NCBI RefSeq assembly: GCF_000296215.2
Contig: NZ_CP013949.1
Coordinates: 6,441,501 to 6,505,500 of the forward strand
Source: Bradyrhizobium sp. CCGE-LA001
GTDB lineage: Bacteria; Pseudomonadota; Alphaproteobacteria; Rhizobiales; Xanthobacteraceae
Direction of reading: 5' to 3'
Length of the DNA stretch: 64,000 nt
Below are positions 57,358-64,000 of the stretch, piece by piece. Positions within the stretch are counted from its first letter, which is position 1. Each line of letters starts with the position of its first letter. The position numbers and the translations under genes are program-made. The notes under the pieces are model-generated. The model was given only the letters and a program-made list of their open reading frames with translations. It ran no database searches and was not told where the DNA came from.

Positions 57358-59048
57358 ATGACCAATCCGTTTAAGCCCGAGACGTTCAACGCCGATGGCA
57401 TCACCGCGCCACTGCGCCACTGCGCCTTTCGGCGCATCTGGCTGGCAAGCATATTTGCCAACGTTGGTGCCCTAATTCGGGGCGTTGGCGCGGCTTGGGC
57501 GATGACGCAGATGACGCCATCGGCCGACAAGGTCGCTCTGGTGCAGACCGCTTTGATGTTGCCGGTCATGCTGATCTCGATGCCAGCCGGCGCGATCGCC
57601 GACATGCACGACAGGCGTATCGTGGCGCTGATCTCGGTCGGTATCGCGTTTGCCGGCGCGGCCGCGCTGACAGCATTCGCTTGGCTCAGCCTGCTCACCC
57701 CGAACCTGTTGCTCGCGTCGTGCTTCGTGGTGGGCACCGGCATGGCGTTGATGGACCCAGCTTGGCAATCTTCGGTCAGTGAGCAAGTGCCATTTGAGAC
57801 GCTTCCGGCGGCGGTGGCTCTGAACAGCATCAGTTACAATATTGCGCGAAGCGTGGGCCCAGCCGTCGGGGAATTGTGGTCGCAACAGCGGGCGCGGTTG
57901 CTTCCTTCGCGCTCAACGCGTTGCTTTATCTCCCGCTATTCGCGGCTGTCTTGCTATGGAAGCGAACGTCTGAACCAAGTCGTCTGCCCCCTGAGAGCCT
58001 TAGTCGCGCCATCGTTTCAGGCGTGCGCTATATCGTCAATTCTCCATCGATCAAGATCGTTCTTGTTCGCTCCATGATAACGGGAGTGATTGGTGGCGGG
58101 ATCATCGCTCTTATGCCCCTTGTAGCTCGCGACCTACTGCATGGTGACGCACAGACATACGGCACTATGCTTAGCGCCTTTGGTCTGGGCGCGGTGATCG
58201 GCGCGCTCAATATAAGCGAAGTTCGGAAACGCATGAGCGGCGAGGCGGCAATCCGCGCTTGCGCGCTCTCGTTTGGCGGAGCGATTACTGCCGTAGCTCT
58301 GAGCGGCGAGTCGATAATGACGGCGGTCGCTCTGTTCCTTGCGGGCGCCGTGTGGATGTTAGCGTGGGCGCTGTTTAACATCGGCGTGCAGTTGTCGGCG
58401 CCGCGCTGGGTTGCCGGCCGATCGCTTGCGGCCTACCAGGCGGCTGGATCGGGAGGGATTGCCATTGGCAGCTGGGCGTGGGGCTATCTGGCGGATATCA
58501 GCGGTGTGCAAACAGCCCTCCTGATCTCGGCCGTTCTGATGCTGGCGTCACCGATCTTCGGAATCTGGCTCCGAATGCCCCGCATAAGTATTCGTGACCA
58601 AGACGCCGAGATGCTGGCCGACCCGGAAGTCCGGCTTGAGCTTTCTGAGCGCTGTGGGCCGCTTGTGATAGAAATTGAATATCGCGTGGCGCAGGAGAAT
58701 GCGCGGGCCTTTCACAACGTCATGCAGGACGTGCAGCTGTACCGCCAGCGTAGCGGCGCATATGGCTGGTCTATTGCGCGGGATGTCGCCGAGCCCGAAC
58801 TTTGGACTGAACGCTACCACTGTCCGACCTGGCTGGATTATCTGCGACAGCGCAACCGCTCCACGCAGTCAGAGCGCGCCCTTGATCGACAGGCGTCGAC
58901 TTTCCACGTCGGCCCGGAGCCCATACGCGTCCGCCGCATGCTGGAGCGCCCGTTTGGGTCAGTGCACCGGAAGGAAGACGAGTCAGATCGCGCTGCAAAG
59001 GAAGTGGTGCAAGGTCAAGAGCTGATCGGAGTTGATCGACAAGCTTGA
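57358..59048 (+). pseudogene. MFS exporter (MFS_3/EntS-like), split by a one-base frameshift
   Basis: The start ATG at 57358 has AGGAG at good spacing. The first frame gives about 170 residues with the N-terminal MFS helices (RRIWLASIFANVGALIRGVGAAWAM, then AGAIADMHDRR, the cytoplasmic loop motif). Near 57868-57871, within a run of four G, the frame is lost, and family similarity continues in the next frame (ATAGAVASFALNALLYLP) to 59048. One extra G would restore a single protein of about 560 residues. The C-terminal 150 residues are the hydrophilic extension seen in MFS_3 proteins. It probably exported a siderophore or similar metabolite. It may be a true pseudogene or a sequence error. Confidence 0.85.
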
Positions 59049-61349
59049 CCGACAAGCTTGAGCATACGCAAGGGTCGCTCTGATCGGCGTATCCGCCCTT
59101 GTCAAAGGCTCAGCCTAAAAGCAGCAACATTGAGACTTTGGAGCCGGCTGCCGCACCACCGCCTCGCATAGTGAAGCTTGCCGGCTGGCCTGAGCAGGTC
59201 GACGAGCACAGCAGGAGCGATAGTCCCCAGATCGGCGTCTCTGAGAATGTCCGAGCGTGCGGGCTATCCTGTAAGCAAAACGGGACGAGCAAATATTCTT
59301 ATTGGTGAATCCGGCTTCTGCCGGGTTACGATAGGCGGGCCCCCGAAGAGTGACCTCTCAAGTCAGGAAGCAAACGCACCCTGGGAAGCCTCGGTGATCA
59401 GGCAGCGGCCAGTGATCTTCCCCTGAAAAGCAAGACCGGTTTAAGGCGGCTTTTAGCTCCATCTCGATGATACATCCGATGGCTGTTCCAAAATCTCGAT
59501 TTCACCAATTCACGTGCTGCCCAGGAAAACGCCGTCCATTTAGCAACATGGTAGTTCATCATTCAAAGGCCGCAATCCGTTGCAGGCTCGGCAGCCACCT
59601 CAAGTGGGAGGAACGCCCGCAAGCTAGAAGGGTGGATGAAAATGCCTTCCCTTTCAACAGGACGGACCGATTGATTTGCGGCGTCCTCGGCCTACGACGG
59701 CATTGCACTATGGTGAGCAAGCATGTTCGACATCAATGCCCGATTCTGAGCAGCGCGCAACGGGCTGCGCCACGTCGCGCTGCACCGGCTGACGAATGAT
59801 CTACGCGCTCACTCTGATCGAGCAGAGTCCCGACATCGAACGCGGTATCGCGAATCATACAGGTAACCCCGATCACTTGCTCAACGTACCCGCCTAGATT
59901 ATAAGCACGCTGCCGGACCCAACCAGACCATTTCGGGCGCTGGCTGAAATCATATAATGCAGGCGCGTCAATATGTCTCGATCTCTATCGTTCGTGCCAC
60001 GACGCATCTATGACGACTACATTGCAAGTTTGCTCGAAACAATTATCCGCCCGACCGACGCACGTCATAACTCGATCATGTAAGCTACTTGCGTCGATAT
60101 GAGCGGGCCCTCAGCCTGCATGTCGGCCAAGCTGGATGATGGCCGATCGCTCGTGGCCAGATCGTCGTTCTCGCAAGACATAATACGGGGAGCCAATCTC
60201 CCGACCTCGTGCGGATCCTTGGACTCCGCGGTCGACCGCTTCCATCGAACACTGATCCTGAGCAGGGGTTTACCATTGGTTGGCTGCGTCCTGTCGTTCT
60301 TTCGGACGGCCATCGCGGGGCCGATCGTCCCGATGTCGCGGCGCAGCCTTCTCGCAAAACCCCAACGCCCTGGCATGAGCTCCGCCCGGGCATCGAAACA
60401 CCGCTTTCTGAGCACGCGCGCCTACTGGGACGTGCATGGTCACCGGACGGCTCCCGGAAGTCCAAGCGCGCATCACCCGGGCGCTGGGTCAGCTCACCAT
60501 GATGGGCAAAGTTGATCATTATCGAATCTAACAAGACCGAGCCAGAGTCACCGATCGCCGGTCGGCTGGGCTACGCCAATCTTGCGACATACAAGTCGCA
60601 CCGGCATCACAAAAGATCGCTTCCCAATCCAATGTGTAGTCTGCTCGGCGGTGGGCTGGCCCGCGTCGATCCGCTCTTTGAGCGATCACACTATGCGATC
60701 AGCAGCCGCCACGGCGCGGCTTCGCGCTTCCTGTTCGGGGCGGGCTGGGAGATCATCGACACCCTGAATTCGCGAGCAATCTGCGGCACTCGCGGCCCTC
60801 CTCGACGACATTGCAGGCGAGTATCGGCCCAAATTGCATCATGGATGCGTCTTACTTCTTACGTTCCCCAGAATGAAATACGGGCAAGCTTCTCCACCGA
60901 TCGACCATACTGCGGCTACTCAAAACTCATTCGGCTTACGAGGACAGCCTAAAAATGCCTTCTGCTTGAGGTCCATAGGGTAAAGCAAAATCATTGCTAC
61001 CTATGATCTTGTTTGGTGACCGCAGCACCTTCCCAGTTGGTGCGACTGCGAAGGAGGCGGACGCCCCCTTTGCTCGACAAATCGAAGGGTCACACGCATC
61101 GAATCTAGCTCGCCCAGGAACGATGAAATCGTTCGTGCGTTCCGATCGGATTCCCACTATCAGCTCTTCTATGAGGAGGCGCTCGGGTAGGCGGCCGCGC
61201 GGCTAGGCCATTTGCCCTAGGTGACGGCGCCTTAGATGCCGGCCGGCCATCGAGCAAGACCAGTCGAAGCCAAAAACTGGCGCTAGGAAAACGCTGACAA
61301 ACTACTGACTGCCCGCTTGACGCGCGGCGCCGCAGCGAACGCGGGCAAC
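59049..61349. other. Long decayed stretch, no gene recognised
   Basis: About 2.3 kb with frames of up to 149 codons on both strands, none with a family I can name. A plus-strand segment at about 60.2-60.5 kb reads smoothly for some 90 codons (GLRGRPLPSNTDPEQGFT) and may be a transposase relic, but I cannot confirm it. Confidence 0.4.
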
Positions 61350-62690
61350 TGGTCAGCACGACTGTAGTCGAAAAAGGGCGTTGCGAGGTCGAACGAGCGT
61401 GTCCGACCCCACCTTCATTTTCGGATCGGTCGCAAGGATCTGGCGCAGTTCCTACACCGACTCGGAATTGGCACAGCGGCCGAAATCCCTGGCCTGCCCG
61501 ACCGCACCGTTGATCACCTCATAGGAGCCGCCCGGCCGCCAGTTCAGCTTGCGCGTAATGAGATCGACGGCGGCACTGGTCAGGGCGCCAGAGCGTGTTG
61601 CTCGAGGGATCGCCGAATCCGAGGCTGCCGAATCCGGATAAGGATCAAAGCCACGCACGGAAGCATCGAAGCGGCGGTCAGCTTGCCATTCTTGCGGTGG
61701 ATTCGCCGACACGGACGGCCCGCGGGCCTACGGCTCACCGCCTGGTCGATGCCCGTCAGCGTGGCGACCTTGTCGGCCACCCGCGTGGCCACCTCCTTGT
61801 CCGCACTGCCGTCGGTCAAGAACTCGCCGCGCGCGTAAGCTTCGACGTCGGCGAGATCGGCCCGTTTCACAGGTCACTTGGCTTCGCTTGCGGTTGCGAC
61901 TTAGCTCGGCAGCGTTGCGACGTATTCACAAAGGCTCGTGCCGCCGAGTTTGCGGTAGTCAAACACCTGTGCAATCATGATCAGGCCTTGACGCCGACGC
62001 CTCTTGCAGTTGCATTGGCGACCACCTTTAGCCGCCGAATACCACCATAGCTTCCACCGGCGACATACTTTGGCGACAACAGCCTGTCGTGCTTCTCGAG
62101 CTAGCGGCGGATCACCACGGCGAGTGTACTGACATCGCCGCGCACGGAAAAAAACTGCTTGGGCACATCCTCGCCGGGCGACGAAGCGTCTATAGCGAGT
62201 CCCGACCGGCTCGATAAAGACGAGGTCGGTAAAATCGGAGCCAGGTCTCAGCATTGGGCTTCACCTCCGGAGAGGTCGAGTCTGTGACTTCGTCGGCATT
62301 GATCGGCAGCCGCCGGCGCGTGGGCGCTGCCGTTGAGCTGATCGGAGGTGTATGCGATGTCGGCCTGCGGCTCGCCCTTGTCGTCGAACAGGCGGATGGA
62401 GCCTGCGGTCGTCGCGAAAGCGAGTGCCGCCCGGGCAGGTCGAGCGTTTGCCTGGTGGTGGAGTCCGGGCGGAAGGCGATGCTGATCGGCCGCTGAGGGC
62501 GTGCCGAGACCGTCCTTCTGGTCGGCCAGCGTCGTGGCCTCCGGCCGCGATGGAGGATTGTCGGCACAAGCGCTCCCCATCACGCCACAGGCAAACAGGG
62601 CCACGCGAGAGATGTGCGGCGCAACGCGGTCCAATCGAAGTGCCTCGAGTCCGTGCCGGCATTTTCATCCCTGCCACACTTGGCGCGCAT
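61350..62690 (-). pseudogene. S10 family serine peptidase (carboxypeptidase-like) pseudogene
   Basis: Minus-strand fragments in different frames follow the order of an S10 protein. GSIRLFDDKGEPQADIAYTS comes first, then DFTDLVFIEPVGTRYRRFVA. Next is a block matching the catalytic-serine region and FDYRKLGGTSLCEYVATLPS, then DVEAYARGEFLTDGSADKE, and LITRKLNWRPGGSYEVING with the C-terminal RQILATDPK stretch. At least four frame changes and several stops are present. A signal peptide region is faintly visible near 62.6 kb. It is a full-length but dead copy. Confidence 0.85.
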
Positions 62691-62744
62691 GAGGTGTGTC
62701 TCCCAAAACGGTCCGACGCACTTAGCTGACGAGGAACACCAAAC

Positions 62745-62949
62745 CTACCAAGTCCGGCTCACGGCTATCGAGCAGCGCCATTCAGGGGGCGGTGCTGCTT
62801 GCAGAAGACAATCACTTGCCGACGAGCAAATGGATGACTTACGAGCGTCTTGCGCGCACGCGCATAGAGCGCTTTCCAGTTCGGTGAACGCAATGCCTGC
62901 GCGACCGAGTTGCCCCAGCAGTTCGAGTGTAGGGTGTTTGAGCATTTCA
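62745..62949 (-). mobile_element. IS21-family IstB remnant (N-terminal part)
   Basis: After the end of the IstA-like remnant, a minus-strand frame starts MLKHPTLELLGQLGRAGIA and continues FTELES, matching the beginning of IstB ATPases. It breaks up within about 60 codons and the Walker motifs are missing. Confidence 0.65.
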
Positions 62950-64000
62950 GTCCCTCCAATGGTAATATCTGGGATCCCGGGTGTTCGTGTGGAAGATCGG
63001 CATTTTCTCCGGGGCTTTGCGCACCGGGATCTTGTCGAGCCTCTTCTCGAAGATCGATTTGACCGAGGGATAGTTGCCCGCCTGGATCTCCAGCGCGCGC
63101 CGCCCAGGCGCTCGGCGCCCGAGCGCTTCTCCAATCCGATGATGTCGAGGAGGAACGGCAGCCCTGCTCGGGATGCGGTCGATCCTCGATGATCTTCTCG
63201 ACCAGCAGCGACAGCATCGGCCGGATTCGCGCAACTTCTTCCCGGATTTTCAACGGCGTCTATTCACTGCAGCTCCGGTGGCTCGACGGCATATGTTCAG
63301 GGATCGTCGTATGCCGCCGTTGCCGCTTCCGCGCATGTGGGTGGCGACGCGTTCGCCATCAAGGAAAACGTCGAAAGTGCGTGCGGTAGTGCAGCCTCCG
63401 CCTCGCGGCGGACGAAGCGGCCCGGCATCGAGTACTGGTCATACTCGATCGCAATGTGATAATGGAGCCCGACTCGGCCACGCTTCCACTCAGCATGGAT
63501 CCACCGTCGACAGGCAGCGGCTTGAGATCCGGTGTCGATCTTTTCGAATGCTGCCTTCACATTCTGCTGTACTGGCGAAGCACCCGTGTGTCGTTCGCAC
63601 TCGGGGACCGCAGCGTTCACCTCGGCCAAGCTATAGAAGATACGATTACGCAGGCGGCCTAGAACCCAGCTCGATATCGCCGACACTTCGCTTTATCCCG
63701 CGGATTCCCGGCCCGGCCGGGAGCACCGCAGTGCTAATAGCGCCTGTCGGTACAGCTGCGGTTGACCGGATCGACGCGCACAACGGCGCCTTCGCGATTG
63801 TCGGCGGTGTGGCCAATCTTCTGGTTTCTAACAACGCGAAGGTCGCAATGTCAATTGTCGGCGAACTGCTCGGTCCACGTCGCGCAGGCGAATGACCAGC
63901 TCGATCCGCCGAGCCCGGGCGCGAATAGATGCATGCGCCTCACCGGTCCGGCGGTCAACTACACGGGCACCCTGTCGCCGGCGTAATCGATAAAACATTC
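62950..64000 (-). mobile_element. IS21-family IstA transposase remnant, runs off the window
   Basis: Reading leftward from the window end, fragments follow IstA order. FIDYAGDRVPV (the first catalytic aspartate region) comes first, then ATWTEQFADN, NPRDKAKC and LGRLRNRIFYSLAEVNAAVPEC. These are followed by AEWKRGRVGLHYHIAIE, then RPMLSLLVEKIIEDRPHPEQG and the C-terminal EIQAGNYPSVKSIFEKRLDKIP. Multiple stops and frame changes break it. The N-terminal helix-turn-helix lies beyond position 64000. Confidence 0.8.

Noticed and set aside
60200..60510. Plus-strand protein-like run as a transposase
   Set aside because: The run is smooth but I could not match it to a definite transposase family by eye.
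1..64000. tRNA genes, island attachment sites, CRISPR arrays and rRNA
   Set aside because: I looked for T-loop type sequences, regularly spaced repeats and rRNA-like stretches and found none I could support.

Overview
The window looks like part of an accessory island of an alphaproteobacterium, most likely a rhizobial (Bradyrhizobium-type) symbiosis island. The grounds are the protein families and codon style, a base composition that appears lower in GC than a typical Bradyrhizobium core, numerous insertion-sequence remnants, long decayed stretches and broken copies of metabolic genes. No nod, nif or fix gene, tRNA, rRNA or CRISPR array is recognised, so the assignment is an inference. Most intact genes lie on the minus strand.

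Layout. 1-9.3 kb: a cystathionine beta-lyase, a beta-oxidation pair (thiolase plus FadJ-like enzyme) and an orphan GNAT-like protein. 9.3-16.5 kb: mostly decayed DNA around an EctB-like diaminobutyrate aminotransferase and a flavin-dependent monooxygenase that is frameshifted in a G tract. 16.9-21.1 kb: an IS5-family copy, a MATE exporter, and joined IS110/IS3 remnants. 21.3-25.4 kb: an ABC importer operon (binding protein, ATPase, two-in-one permease). 25.7-30.1 kb: an IS701 remnant, an Asp/Glu racemase-family gene, a broken copy of the potD-like gene and an intact FAD-dependent 2-hydroxyacid dehydrogenase. 30.5-35.0 kb: a complete potADBC-type importer operon. 35.2-39.5 kb: a frmA-like pseudogene, then an operon of membrane di-iron hydroxylase, Rieske ferredoxin, sugar-isomerase-like TIM barrel and ferredoxin reductase. 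40.5-44.3 kb: an operon of Tm-1-like protein, PEP-hydrolase-like TIM barrel, cupin and Gfo/Idh/MocA dehydrogenase. 44.6-49.3 kb: pseudogenes of M81 peptidase, RidA-type and acyl-CoA dehydrogenase families around a 2-hydroxyacid dehydrogenase. 49.4-56.7 kb: M20 deacetylase, M24 hydrolase, class III aminotransferase, aldehyde dehydrogenase and a divergent Lrp/AsnC regulator, which match the set of an ectoine-degradation (doe/eut) pathway. 57.4-64 kb: a frameshifted MFS exporter, a decayed S10 peptidase gene and an IS21 remnant running off the window.

How the genes fit together. The intact genes are dominated by uptake (two polyamine/amino-acid type ABC systems) and catabolism of small nitrogenous or carboxylic compounds (aminotransferases, deacetylase, aldehyde dehydrogenase, hydroxyacid dehydrogenases, beta-oxidation). 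The best-supported pathway reading is ectoine to N-acetyl-diaminobutyrate to diaminobutyrate to aspartate semialdehyde to aspartate (49.4-56.7 kb). The least explained units are the hydroxylase electron-transfer operon at 36-39.5 kb and the Tm-1 operon at 40.5-44.3 kb. Several decayed fragments (EctB tail, GlcD-like tail, potD copy) are partial paralogues of intact genes in the same window, which points to past duplication and rearrangement.
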